DNA of 64,000 nt from Wallemia ichthyophaga EXF-994 (taxonomy: Eukaryota > Basidiomycota > Wallemiomycetes > Wallemiales > Wallemiaceae), in the NCBI RefSeq assembly GCF_000400465.1, contig NW_008806286.1, forward strand, positions 250,762 to 314,761, written 5' to 3'. Made by a program: the position numbers and the translations under genes. Positions 35,451 to 46,500 of the stretch are shown piece by piece. Positions within the stretch are counted from its first letter, which is position 1, and the number at the start of each line of letters is the position of its first letter. The notes beneath the pieces are model-generated. The model saw only the letters and a program-made list of their open reading frames with translations. It was not told where the DNA came from and did no database searches.

Positions 35451-36729
35451 TTAAAGGCCATTGTTTGCGAGATTATCTGCAATCTCCATGTAGAAAGTCG
35501 CTGGTTTGTACTGAAGTGGGGGTTAAGTGTAAGCATGCACCATAGACACCACAAATTCCACTCACTTTTATAGCCCTGCCTGTGAGCTCAGACCAGGCAT
35601 ATCGAGCGTGATTCACCCACCCAACCAGATCAAGGTGGTTAGCGCCATCAATAGTGCCCATAAAATTACCCCATTGGGCGCTTCTCACCGAAACCAGTCC
35701 ATCGTTTTCGCCCTCACGTTCAACAATCACGCTCCACGGATAGCGCCAAGTGTCGAAAATGCCTGGGTCGTGTCTAGCAGCATAACTAAAGTACTTGATA
35801 GTGGGGAGATTAGGAGTGTTTTTGTTGAAATGCTCCATCGCTCGCGTCGTCAATCCCTCAAATGCCTTTCCATCCCCGCTGAGCAGTGGAACTACACGGT
35901 TGGGCAGGTTGGAGAGTAGTGTCGGCAGACGGTGTCTTCCGATGACATCATCTATCATGTAGTCAGCAAACGTCGAGCCGCGATGAGGAGTGCTGATGGT
36001 GGAAATGGAGAGTATGTTGTAGCGTATTGGGTTTAGGTGGGATGCAAGATGACGACAGTCGAGACCACCCATAGAATGGGCTACGAGATTCACATCCCGT
36101 CCTGGAAAACTCGCGGCTATTTGTTCGTCGAGCACTTTAGCTCGATCTTGCACAGATGACGTTGCGGGGACTCTCGTCATCAACACCTCGACACCATTTT
36201 CCTCTAAAACCTCCTTTATCCCCCGCCAATGGGATATCTGCAGCGCCGGCATGTTCATCGGTCCGATTAGATCGAAGCCTAGTAAGCCATGGCAGAAAAC
36301 GAGTGGGTTTTTGGGTATATTGTCTGTGCGTAGTGGTGTGAGAAAAATTTGGGTGAAAATGTCTCAGTTTAGAAACGCACATTTAGACTTTAGGTCGCCG
36401 TGCTTGCTTTGGATGGAGTTATCTGGAGTGTCTAAGTAGCGTTCCTGGGACTTTTGGGTTGTGGTTGAGGGAGTGAGCCAATCACGCCAACTAGCGGTGG
36501 GGGGAGACGGAGCAGCCAACTCTTTCAAGCGTGAAGCAGCATCTGAAGAAGAACGAGTACGTGTGGCTGGAGTAGAGTCTAGACTGAGGCTTGTGGTGGG
36601 TGATAGGTTGGTCATGATGGATGCTGGAGGGGGGGAATGAGAGGAAGAGAGACCTGCGAAGCTCCGGCGTAGTTGATCGCGTCGGAGCATTTCATTTGAG
36701 TCTTCTGGGTTCTCCACTTGGTCGTTCAT
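35451..36729 (-). CDS. Alpha/beta-hydrolase, lipase-like (AHSMGG nucleophile motif)
   Basis: 388 aa in three exons: 36729-36381, 36323-35566 and 35510-35451. The first about 115 residues are disordered and rich in S, T and P. The catalytic part starts YNIPKNPLVFCHGLLGFDLI (oxyanion HG motif), then WRGIKEVLEENGVEVLMTRV and VNLVAHSMGGLDCRHLASHL with the nucleophile serine in AHSMGG. STISTPHRGS, then NDGLVSVRSAQWG with a likely catalytic acid and DGANHLDLVGW with the likely catalytic histidine complete the fold. It resembles fungal triacylglycerol/lysophospholipid lipases without a signal peptide, so it is probably intracellular. Start codons of this gene and DPL1 are 30 bp apart, divergent. Confidence 0.85.
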
Positions 36730-36759
36730 CCGATACCGCCAACAGCCAACACCACCAAG

Positions 36760-38663
36760 ATGAATCTTCTGGAGAATAATAAAAATTTATTCAAAGACAT
36801 CTTTATAGGCGCTGTGCTGTTTAGTTATTTGAGTAAAGCTGCCAGGGAAATCTATATCTACGGTGTGGCTCACTCGATTAGAAGCGTCTTCAAGGGATTT
36901 TCAAGGAGGGCGCTGCTTCTACTTACTAGCCTACCTTGGACAAAAAAGCAGATTGATGACGAGCTCAATAGCGCGCTGAGTGATTTGGATAGCAAAATGG
37001 TTATCAGGGATCCTTCTCTGCCCACCCACCACAAACTCCCAACAATTGGCCACGATAAGCACTCCGTACACCACCAGCTATCCTCTCTCGCCAATATTCC
37101 TCACTCTCGCTGGGAAGACGGCCGTGTTTCTGGCGCTGTCTACTATGGCGACAGCGGCGACATCAACGACGTCATCATCGAAGCCTTTTCTCGCTTCTCC
37201 GTATCAAATCCTCTCCACCCAGACGTATTCCCTGGCATCAGAGCAATGGAAGCTCAAGTTGTTAGTATGGTCTTGAATATGTACAACGCCCCCCAAGATG
37301 CCGCCGGTACAACCACTTCTGGCGGTACTGAATCTATTCTCCTTGCTTGTCTCGCTTATCGCAACTGGTCACGCCAGACCCAAGGCGTTAGCCACCCCGA
37401 AATGTGAGAATTTTCATGTCTCACATCGAACCATCCCTAACACTCAATCAAGGGTCGTCCCCGAAACCGCACATGCTGCATTCAGCAAGGTGGGTTGTGC
37501 TACTTCACTTGGGCTTCACTGATACAGTCAGGCGTCCTTCTACTTCGGCATCACTCTCCGCCGCGTCCCCGTTGACCCACACACTCGTAAAGCCAGTCTG
37601 AAGCATGTCAAGCGGGCCATTAATGGTAACACATGCATGCTCGTTGCCTCTGCCCCCAATTTCCCTGTGAGTTGGTTATTGTGCACTAGCCACACCTGCT
37701 GAGAACACGCCACACGCAGGACGGGAACGTCGACGACATAGTCGAGATGGGCGCACTTGCGAAGCGCTACAAAGTCGGTCTGCATGGTAGGGCCGTTTTA
37801 GCGTACACACACTCAAACTCACACTCCTCAGTCGACTGCTGTCTCGGCAGCTTCATCATGCCCTTCCTTCAAAGCGCCGGGTTTGCCACAACGCCTTTTG
37901 ATTTCCGCGTTAATGGCGTGACGTCCATTTCCTGCGACACGCACAAATACGGTTTCGCTCCAAAGGTAGGGATGCATACATGCACACACGCTCATACACT
38001 CACACACCCTCACTAAAGGGCTCTTCTGTTATCATGTACGCCAACAAGACATGGCGCTCTTTCCAGTACTACTCGCAGCCAGACTGGACGGGCGGGGTGT
38101 ACGCGTCGCCTACGCTAGCAGGATCGCGGTGAGTGCGAGGTAGCTAGAGCGCCATATTCTAACGCCCCTTTAGTCCTGGTGCACTCATAGCAGGCACGTG
38201 GGCGGTGCTCACCCATGTCGGCGTGGACGGGTATGTGCGTTCGTGTGGCGAGATAGTGCGCGCGCGCCAGCGTATCCAGCGTGCTATTGAAACCGACTAC
38301 CAAGCTGACCTCGCCGTCATGGGACAGCCGCTTGGCTCAGTCGTCGCTTTCACATCTGTTAACCCCGCACTGAATATTTATACAGTCGGTGATCTCCTGC
38401 ATGAGAAGGGATTCTCGCTTAATGCCGTGGCCAATCCGCCCGCACTGCATATCGCTTGCACTCGCCCCACTGTGGCGGCAGTTGACGATATACTTTCCTC
38501 CCTCAGATGGGCTGTCGACCAGGCTAAGAGTCGCACGTTTGGCAAAGAGGATGAGGGCTCTATGGTGGCTTTGTACGGCGTAGGAAGCTCTACCGCTATC
38601 GGACCCGACCTCGTCGATTATCTCGCAAGAGGCTTCCTCGATACTATGTATGTGGTATCGTAA
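36760..38663 (+). CDS. DPL1: Sphingosine-1-phosphate lyase
   Basis: 538 aa in seven exons: 36760-37403, 37453-37489, 37532-37666, 37720-37786, 37832-37965, 38019-38128 and 38174-38663. It is an ER-anchored PLP enzyme that irreversibly cleaves long-chain base phosphates. An N-terminal membrane segment ([20 protein letters not shown]) precedes the PLP fold: [71 protein letters not shown] and [15 protein letters not shown], which contains the PLP-binding lysine. [20 protein letters not shown] and [20 protein letters not shown] follow. With six introns of 42-53 nt it is the most interrupted gene here. The first intron has complementary ends, GTGAGA and TCTCAC. Confidence 0.96.
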
Positions 38664-38885
38664 TTGTATGAGTATTAAAATATGAATGTAACTATCAGTG
38701 GAGTAACAGGACTTAATGGGTGGGTGTTGATTAGCTGGTAAGGCTGGTGGGTTGTGCTACTGTAAAACAAATAACTGCTTGCGGTTATAAACTGCGTAGA
38801 AGAGAAGAGAGGGGCAAAAAGAACAAGGATGAAAGGTGAACCGGTGAAGCGACACCACAACATCCACAAGCAACACAAGCTACAC

Positions 38886-41764
38886 TCACGCACCCTCCTC
38901 ATCCTCACTATCGTGCTCAAGGGTGAATTTGACATGAGGACGACGAGAGTGGGAGTGATCGGAGGAGCGCGATGCTCTGCTAGGTGATCTCGACGGGATG
39001 TGTGAAGTCTGTGAAGTCTGCGCACCGCCCTGCTGACCGAGATTCATATGGCTGAGGCTCTCATTAAGGGACTGATTCTGTGTGCTGCCTGAGACAACGC
39101 CTTGGTTTTGTCTGTTCATAGCCTCGCGCAGTTTCTTCATGCTGTCTGCGTCGAGCGTGGACGATCTCTGAACGTCGTTCGTCTGGCTCTCGTCGTAAGT
39201 CGGTAGTCCCTCACTGAGACGCGCGGTTAGAATTTGTCGTAAAGCGCACTATGTACTCCACTCACGGTAACGGGACAACTCCGCCGCCTAAGAAACCGCG
39301 GCTGGCGACATCGTATGATGGGACGCGATTGAGGGCGCTGACGTCGTCTCCCTCTCCCTCCTCTCCTCTCTCGCCCTTTTTGCCCTCCTCCTGCTCTGCA
39401 ACCTGACCGCCCTGCTCCGCGAAATGCGACGCCGTGGGCGAGTGTAGCTTGGAGCTGCCGGCCGAGTTATTCTGAGAAGGCGAATGAGAGTATGAGTGTG
39501 AATGGCTCTTAAAGCTAGTCAGCGGTCTGAGAGCCTTAGGGAGATGCAAATTAAGTTTGCTGCCAGAATGTGGGCCTCCGAAGAGGTTATTGAGCGAATG
39601 CGACGAGCCGAAAGACGGTCTGGATGGTTTATGTGAGTGTGAAGAGGTGTCGCGCCCCTCCGACGGCGCTGGCAGCACGTCGTCATCATCATTCAAACTG
39701 ATCGCATTTGCAGTGTCCCCTTCTTGCTCCTGTTGCTGTTCACTTCCTCTGCGCCCAATCCCACTCCCACTCTCGCGCTCCCCGGGTTCCGGCGAGCCTG
39801 CACGGCTGGACGCGTGCGATTGGCTGCGAGAAACGTTGCGCGAGCTGCCCGGCGAGCGAGCTTGCGAGGGGAGTTGTGAGTAAGAGAGTGCGTGTGCGTT
39901 TGACTGTGAGTTTGAATTGTGGTTTGCATGCTTAGGCGACCCATTCCCACTCCCACCCGCGCCTGGTTGGTTGCGTCTCTGAGCACGTTCAATCTCGCCT
40001 AGACTGAGGTAAAACTCGCTATCAGCCCAGCTCATCTGCGGGCGGGTCGGCAACGTCTGTCCTGCAGCTGAGGGAGAAAGTTGGTCTGGGGGAGTAGCCG
40101 CACCGCTGCCAGTGCTGCCGCCAGTGCTGCGCACGGCGAACGAGGACGCACCGGGCGTCGCGGGTCTTGAAGCAACGGGTGACATGTGCGCACCGGGGGA
40201 TCCGAGCGGGGAGTAAGTATGGTTGCCGTATCCAGAAGGGACAGTACCGCTAGTGACGACATTGGCATTCGGGACGCGGTCATAGATGTGATTTGAGTAT
40301 GAGGGCAGATCCGCTGTCGCTGCCGCTGTTGCAGCTTCATCTGCCGTTTGGGGGTCTGGCGCTCCAGCTGATTCACCGAAAAGAGCGCGGCGCGCATTTG
40401 CGGTACTTACCACCGTTTCCTGTAACAGCTCCCGTGATAGAATGTGGATCGGCAACGCACAGCGTAACTCCGATTGGTGTCCGTCACGATTCTGGATCAT
40501 GCAGGACCATTTTATCTTGTGGTTTATGTATACGGGCCCTATAGAGGGCTTGTTAGCAATGTCTCAGTGGTCAATACTCACACCCACAGTACTGGTGGGA
40601 GGGGACTGCTGTAGTCGGGAGGTGGACATTGATAACCGTGTCAACCTCGCCGTCATTGAGCTCAGTGAGATCCTCAGGGCCCTCGGCGAAACGGGGATCG
40701 TTATCGGCCCACCCCACCATAGCTCTTCTCGAAGATCTGGACGGGTCGGCGGCGGGAGTTGGAGGATTGGACAGATCAAGAGAGCGGACAGGCTCGAGAT
40801 TGGAGTTTGAAACAGGGCGTGATGACGGACTAGAAGGAAGAGACCTATTGGGGGGAGTGGAAGCGGCGGTAGAGTCAGCTCTACGGAAAGCGGCGACTTC
40901 AACGGGAATAGGCTCGCCATCGGAGGAGAAGTGGTGCCTATAGGTAGACACGATCCTAGATGAATCCTGCTTACAATGCTTGCCGTTCGACTGAGCATAT
41001 TCCTTGATGATCGTGGTGAGCTGCGTAACCTTGACACCCTTTAGAATGGGGGTGAGCTTGATGGATATGGGTATAGAGTCACCAGCGGCGAAGGCCTTGT
41101 GTGGAAGGGTGATGGCGTACAAAATTTTCTGTGGCCAAATGTTCTCAATGTCGAGAGTTTGAGAGAACTCGAGGGCTTCCGAGGGGAGACCGTGGATGAT
41201 ATTGATGGGTTGCGAAGAGTGGAGGTCTTTCTGGAAAGTGTGGGGCCTGTAGGCGTGGGCTTTGAGCTTGTATTTGATTTCAGCGGAGCCATTGATGAGC
41301 TGAAGGGAGGCAGGGAGTTCAGAAGGAAGATCGAGCTGGAAGGAGAAGGTGTGCCTGCCAGCAGCCAGCGTCTGGTGATGCTTGCCAGACTTGGTGAGTA
41401 CAGAGTGCTTGTGGTCGATGAGTACGTGCGTGTCGGAGGTGGTGTGCGATCTGAAAGACTCCTGAACGTTGGTTCTACACTTGCCAGACACTTGGATAAC
41501 GATATCCTTGAACTCGGTGGAGTGACTCAAGTGGATTTTAACAAGTCCGCGGAGAGTGTACGGAGTCGAGTCGCCGGGGAGACCTTGTAGAACGACGTTG
41601 GTCACTTGAGGCTCGATTTCAATCTTTGAAGGGCCGTTGGGGTGATCGGTGCAAGTCCTCGGAGTTGGCGGTGGAATCGCTGAGGCTGAGGCTGAGGCTG
41701 AGGCTGCAGAAGGGACATCTGTGCGGGAGGAAGATCTGGATAGGTTGGACCATATGGCAGGCAT
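38886..41764 (-). CDS. Alpha-arrestin, ubiquitin-ligase adaptor (Rod1/Rog3-like)
   Basis: 927 aa in three exons: 41764-40582, 40538-39266 and 39213-38886. The arrestin N domain spans about residues 45-200 (TPYTLRGLVKIHLSHSTEFK, AAGRHTFSFQLDLPSELPAS, GSAEIKYKLKAHAYRP). The C domain follows to about residue 440 (YAITLPHKAFAAGDSIPISI, ending NRDGHQSELRCALPIHIL after the first intron). The remaining half is disordered and rich in S, H and G. It holds LPSY, VPSY and LPTY motifs, which resemble the PY motifs that bind WW domains of Rsp5/Nedd4. Such adaptors send plasma-membrane transporters for endocytosis. An AEAEA-like DNA repeat (GAGGCT units) near 41680 encodes an alternating S-A run at the N-terminus. 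Confidence 0.88.
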
Positions 41765-41881
41765 TTATAAGTGAATGACTAGTAAGTTTCAAGTGAATTA
41801 CGAATTTCAATTGAGATCAAGTGAGTTCAAGTAAAATTCAAACGCAGCACAGATACGAGAATCGATAAGGAATGAAAAAAT
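41765..41881. promoter_or_regulatory. Shared upstream/downstream region with CAAGT words
   Basis: 117 bp between the arrestin start and the DAP1 stop, both on the minus strand, so it is the arrestin promoter. It carries three CAAGT words, with another just inside the DAP1 3' end, like the cluster before the MFS gene. Confidence 0.3.
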
Positions 41882-42478
41882 TTAATTCAAGTCAGGGAAA
41901 CAGCCAACGATATAATATTTACGCTTGAAGTGATCTCTGGGTGATTGTGAGTAGAAACACTAGCAATGAGTACTAGCACTCACATCCACTCATTCATTGC
42001 GATTCTATGGGTGATTGTGAGTCGTTTGTAGTCAGTATCACAATATCACTCACACTTGATCCGCCGTTAGATCTTGAAGCTTATCAGGTGGCTGATCGAT
42101 AGGCGTGAGTACTTGATCATCGAATGAATGCATGGCCATCCCCCTAGACGCGTCTCTGCCTGCGAAATTACCATATGGACCATCTAGTTGTAGTGGTTAG
42201 TGTTTAGCTCATACACACGCCCATTCAAACCACCAACCTGGGCCATAGAAACTCGCCCCTTTCGACACATCAAATACAATCCCACCAATCGCTATCAAGA
42301 TGGGCTTGTGCGGGTGTGTTCCGTTGTACTCGTACAGCTCTCTAGGCCCGTACTTGCGATAGAGTGTACTCGTCTTCCTAGGTGCATCAACCAGCATTTG
42401 ATATTTTATAGATGGATACAGCAATCGATATATATCGTAGAGTACTTTCAATGTGAGTAGTGTGTTCAAATAGGTCAT
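41882..42478 (-). CDS. DAP1: Dap1/MAPR family cytochrome b5-like haem protein
   Basis: 148 aa in four exons: 42478-42238, 42183-42054, 42004-41984 and 41936-41882. The family binds haem and supports the sterol demethylase Erg11 in fungi. Conserved parts: [59 protein letters not shown], then [18 protein letters not shown] at the end. An N-terminal amphipathic or membrane segment ([18 protein letters not shown]) would anchor it to the ER. The third exon is only 21 nt. The second and third introns share nearly the same 3' part (ACTCACAATCACCC). The frame stays open upstream of 42478 for about 50 codons without an ATG, so the start could lie in a further 5' exon. Confidence 0.85.
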
Positions 42479-43109
42479 CTGCGGACAGCCTCGTCTTGGT
42501 GGTTGAGGATAGATAGACCAAGCGATGATAGCAACGTACTGCGAGTGTTGCTCAAAGCAGTCTTTAAACGGACCGCCACGTCTTCTTTGAAGGTCAGAGA
42601 GTGTTGAACGAGTGCATATAAAGCTTACTGGGAGTACCGCAGACTATTTGCAGGGAAAGGGTTATACCCGCCTTAATATGGCCCCAGGGCGTTTACCGCA
42701 AGGAAAAGACGAAATGCTTGTGGTCCGCTTACATATCACAGCGGCGGTCAAGAAGCACGTGACTCGCGGCTTGTGTTTGTTGTGTTTCACAAACCCGGCT
42801 ACCTTCGTTCCTACTCACTTGGCTATCGGCATGCACAGCATCCGCTCAGTCGTAGCAAATACACGTTTATCTATACTGGTAGGGCTCGCAGTGCCTTTTG
42901 TATTTGACTGCCTGTCATCACGCAAGCAAACCAACAAACATACTGCGCCATCAATGGTAATCTTCCTCTAGTCAAATGACTTGATTCACAACTGTATTCA
43001 CAACTCATTATGTCCAAGGAGAATTTCTTAAGAATCACAAGAAGAAGCAAAGTAAGAAAGCAAGTTTTGATATTTCAGCTTCCGATGATTTCGACGGTAA
43101 TTACCTCCG

Positions 43110-43266
43110 CTTGGTGTTTTGCCAAGAATAAAGTTGGTTGATCCTTCAATTCGTAATGAGGATCAATTAGGTTTAAATAATATCCCGAGGTTGCCGCGTG
43201 GGTGCTATCGAAGGAAGCCTTAACGCGTGGCGTTTCAGTTGAAAAGCTTGGCACTGAGTTGTGCCA
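43110..43266 (+). other. Row of inverted repeats, possible structured RNA
   Basis: Three perfect stems occur in order: CTTGG/CCAAG (43110-43126), TTGATCCT/AGGATCAA (43138-43166) and TGGCAC/GTGCCA (43249-43266). A bulged pairing GCCGCGT with ACGCGTGGC (43193-43231) lies between. No known RNA family was recognised and the strand is arbitrary. Confidence 0.25.
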
Positions 43267-43491
43267 GAATTGGGAGAAAACATACCCCGTTCGTAAAGCA
43301 TCCCCCCTTTAGCACTATCTAACGATACCAGCGGCTCAAAGAAGACGAGTTATGCGCACTCACCAGCAACAACACACAAGCAGAAGATTAGTAAGAAGCC
43401 CAAGAAGAGCAGCACCGGTACTCCTTCCCCACTTTTAAAAAACATTTCTCCTCAAAACAAGACAAGTCCATTTTTTATTCTTTTATTTCCA

Positions 43492-43497
43492 ACGCGT
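43492..43497 (+). promoter_or_regulatory. ACGCGT (MCB-like) site upstream of the condensin gene
   Basis: The MluI cell-cycle box ACGCGT lies 53 bp before the condensin start codon. In fungi this is the core site of the MBF complex that drives G1/S genes, and condensin subunits are cell-cycle regulated in several species. Function here is inference. Confidence 0.4.
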
Positions 43498-43544
43498 CTA
43501 TCGCGTGTTCATAGAGCACCGCCATCCACACCACCGAACACCCG

Positions 43545-43553
43545 ATGAAATGA
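43545..43553 (+). other. Minimal upstream ORF (ATG AAA TGA) overlapping the condensin start
   Basis: A two-codon ORF whose stop codon overlaps the main start as ATGA (43550-43553). If translated it would require reinitiation or leaky scanning to reach the condensin ORF. Confidence 0.5.
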
Positions 43554-46500
43554 TAAAATTCAGTTTAATTGAAAGCCTAAACGAGTACAAAGATGATGTG
43601 TTCATCGACGACGACGACAATCTCAGCGAGGATCTCCTCCTCGAGCAGATTCTCAACTGTGCCATCTCCCAGGATGACCATTTGTGGTACAATACGCTGG
43701 GTTTTATACAGCGAATATCCCCTGCCACCGCCAGATCTTCGTTGAAGCTCCTCGATGGCCTAGTCCACTCTCTCCACCAATCCACAGACGACAAACTCAG
43801 CTTGGAGGTCCTCGCGTATCTAATTTCCGCCTTTTTAATCAAATTCAGTAAAATCTCATCTCTAAATAAGCAGGATTTGGCCGCGTGGCAGAGTGTCCTC
43901 ACTTCGTCATACGCCTCCATATACAGCCTCCTCAACAACTCAAACGCCCTCAAGTTATGGGGCAACTCCGTTGAGAAGGATACCTTTGTTAGGTGAGTGT
44001 GCTTTTACGCGCTTTTCCCTCTTTTTACGCGTGTTTGACGCGTCTTCTAGCTGCTTCACTAAACCTATTTGGATCCTAATGGAAAACGAGCTATACATCA
44101 AGAACGCCGACACAAAGGCAGTTTTCTTCAACATTCTCTCCATATCCATCATCTCACACGGTCAATCCTTCTCAGCGCAGACGTCCATAATCCAGAATCT
44201 CGAGTATTTCGACCACCTAGGCGAGCCCATGGCTGAGCTACTTAGCCACCTCTACCACAACTACGACGATGCTACACTCACCCACAACTGCCTGGTAGAT
44301 GTCTCCAACCGCTCATTCTCAGGTGCCGATCTCAAAGCACCGCGAGCGTTTTCCAAATTCATTACCACGCTCACGCATCACGCACCCGCGCTCGTGCTCA
44401 AGCATGTAGTGCTTCTACAGACGCACATGGACAGCGACGCGTACACGATGCGCAACGCCATCATAGAGGCGTTCGCCATCCTCATCGCGCACCTCTCCGC
44501 ACTCGACAGTAGTGAGAGTGAGAGTGAAACAACGCAGACGCAAATCGCATCCTTCTTCACTGTCCTTATGGATCGCTTTCTCGACAACAACTCATACGTG
44601 CGGTCGAAAGTGATAGCCACATTTATCAAACTCGTTGAACTGCCGACAAAATTCCCTAAGCAGCGCATCGAGTTGCTCGAGAACACCATACGTCATCTCA
44701 GCGATAAGAGTAGTATGGTGAGGAAGAATGCGACTGGTCTGATCACCAAGATGATTCTAACGCATCCGTACGGGATGCTTCATGGCGGGCGTCTGTGTGG
44801 GGAAGAGTGGCAGGAGCGACTGTCAGCTGTGGACGGGGAACTGCAGAGTGTTGCGCCAAAGCTGGATGGCGATCTGGAGCACGAATCTGAGCAAGAGGAA
44901 GGAGAAAGCGAGGAGAGTTCAAACAGACGCAGATCTAAAAAGTTTGCTCGTAAGTCGGTCGCCGCCGCCACAAACCTCGCACAGTATGACAGCGAGCAAA
45001 TCTCTCGATTGCAACTAACACGCTCGTACTACGCCGACGCAATCCGCTTCATCGGTCTAATAGACAAGAGCATCTTAACTATAGCAACGCTTCTCTCCAG
45101 CACCAATAAGTCAGAGGTGCTTGAAGCGATAGAGTTTTTCCGGGTAGCGCACGAGTACGGTGTGACGAGTGCGCATGTAGGTGTACGTCGCATGCTGCAT
45201 CTGATCTGGGCGAAAGACAATACGGTGATAGAGGAAGGCAAGACGGTGAAGGGGGTGCGTGCGCGGGTGATTGACACATACCGCTCTCTGTACCTCGACC
45301 CACTCAACGACCCCGCCATGAGTGCACAGGCGCAAGTATCGCGCATTTGCAAGAATCTTATTCAACTCACCTTCAACGCCACCCTCGCGGAGCTCACCTC
45401 GCTCGAAGCTCTCGTTAGTACGGTAATGGCGAATGATGGGATACACCCAGATGTGATATCCAAATTGTGGCAGGTGTACGCTGTACAGAAGGACATACCG
45501 CGCGCGCAGCGCAGAGGTGCCGTTATTATCATCGGTATGCTCGCAGTGTCACGCGCGGATATCGTGCACGAGCGCATCGATACGCTCATTCGCATTGGGC
45601 TCGGCCAGCTAGGTAAGGCGGACCTCGCGCTTGCGCGTTACACTTGCATCGCCCTGCAGCGGATATCGGGGTCGGTGAAGAAAGTGAAGGGATCGCTACA
45701 GGATGCTTCTATTCGCCTGCCCATGTCAGAACCTATATTTAGGAGGCTGCAGGAGGCTCTAGAACACCCCACTACGTCCCAGGCGTGGTTCGGGATGGCG
45801 GAGCAGGCTATCAATGCCATCTACGTCCTCGGCGAACAGCCTGACATACTGTGCAATGTGATGATCAAGCATATGGCCCAGCGGGCGTTTAGCGCGGAGA
45901 AGAAGGAGGGGGATGCCCAGATGGATGTGGATGGTGATGGTGATGGACAAGACAGCCAAACCAATCAAGACGCCCAAGAGAATGGGAAGCAACACGTCAC
46001 CGGTAATGCGTTTCTTCTCAGCCAGCTCGTCTTCACTGTCGGACACGTCGCGATTCGCCACATAGTCTACCTCGAGCTGGTCGAGCGGGAGCTGAAGCGG
46101 CGCAAGGCAGATGCGGATGCCGAGAAGGGTGAGTAACGAAAATTGTGCAAAAGCCCCCGTTAATACTTCCCCAGACTCGAAGAAGAACAGCAAGCAGAAG
46201 CAGAGCGAGGGTATAGACGAGGTGGCAGGTAATGCAGAAGACGACATTGGCGATGGGATAGCGGCAGTGAAAGAACGCGAGCTGCTGTATGGCCCACGCA
46301 GCTTACTAGCCACTTTCGGTCCTATTCTCGCTCATATTTGCTACAATCCACGTCAATATTCTTTCCCAATGCTGCGCTCAGCCGCTACGCTATCACTGTC
46401 GAAATTTATGTGCGTCAGTTCTAAATTCTGCGAGGAGCATTTGTTGTTGCTGTTCAAGATATTCGAGACAACAGCCGATGCTACGATCCGTTGCAATATC

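Larger units (their letters stand above)
42479..43549. other. Gene-poor intergenic region, 1.07 kb
   Basis: The longest stretch without a confident gene. A plus-strand open frame at 42612-42971 has no family resemblance and no coding pattern I trust. A fragment reading EFLKNHKKKQSKKASFDISA occurs at about 43019-43080, possibly joined by an intron to an upstream ATG near 42955, but no full gene can be built. Between 43110 and 43266 there are several inverted repeats able to form hairpins. Just before the condensin gene lies an ACGCGT site. Confidence 0.4.

Noticed and set aside
39557..39883. Plus-strand ORF with many cysteines opposite the arrestin tail
   Set aside because: It is the complement of Ser/His-rich codons; the cysteine pattern has no order and there is no promoter context.
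42479..42640. Open frame upstream of the DAP1 start on the minus strand
   Set aside because: About 50 codons are open, but there is no ATG, and a GTACGT...CAG intron could remove the last part. Noted only as uncertainty in the DAP1 start.
42612..42971. Plus-strand 119-aa ORF before the condensin gene
   Set aside because: No family resemblance, no conserved-looking composition, and it overlaps the DAP1 upstream region.
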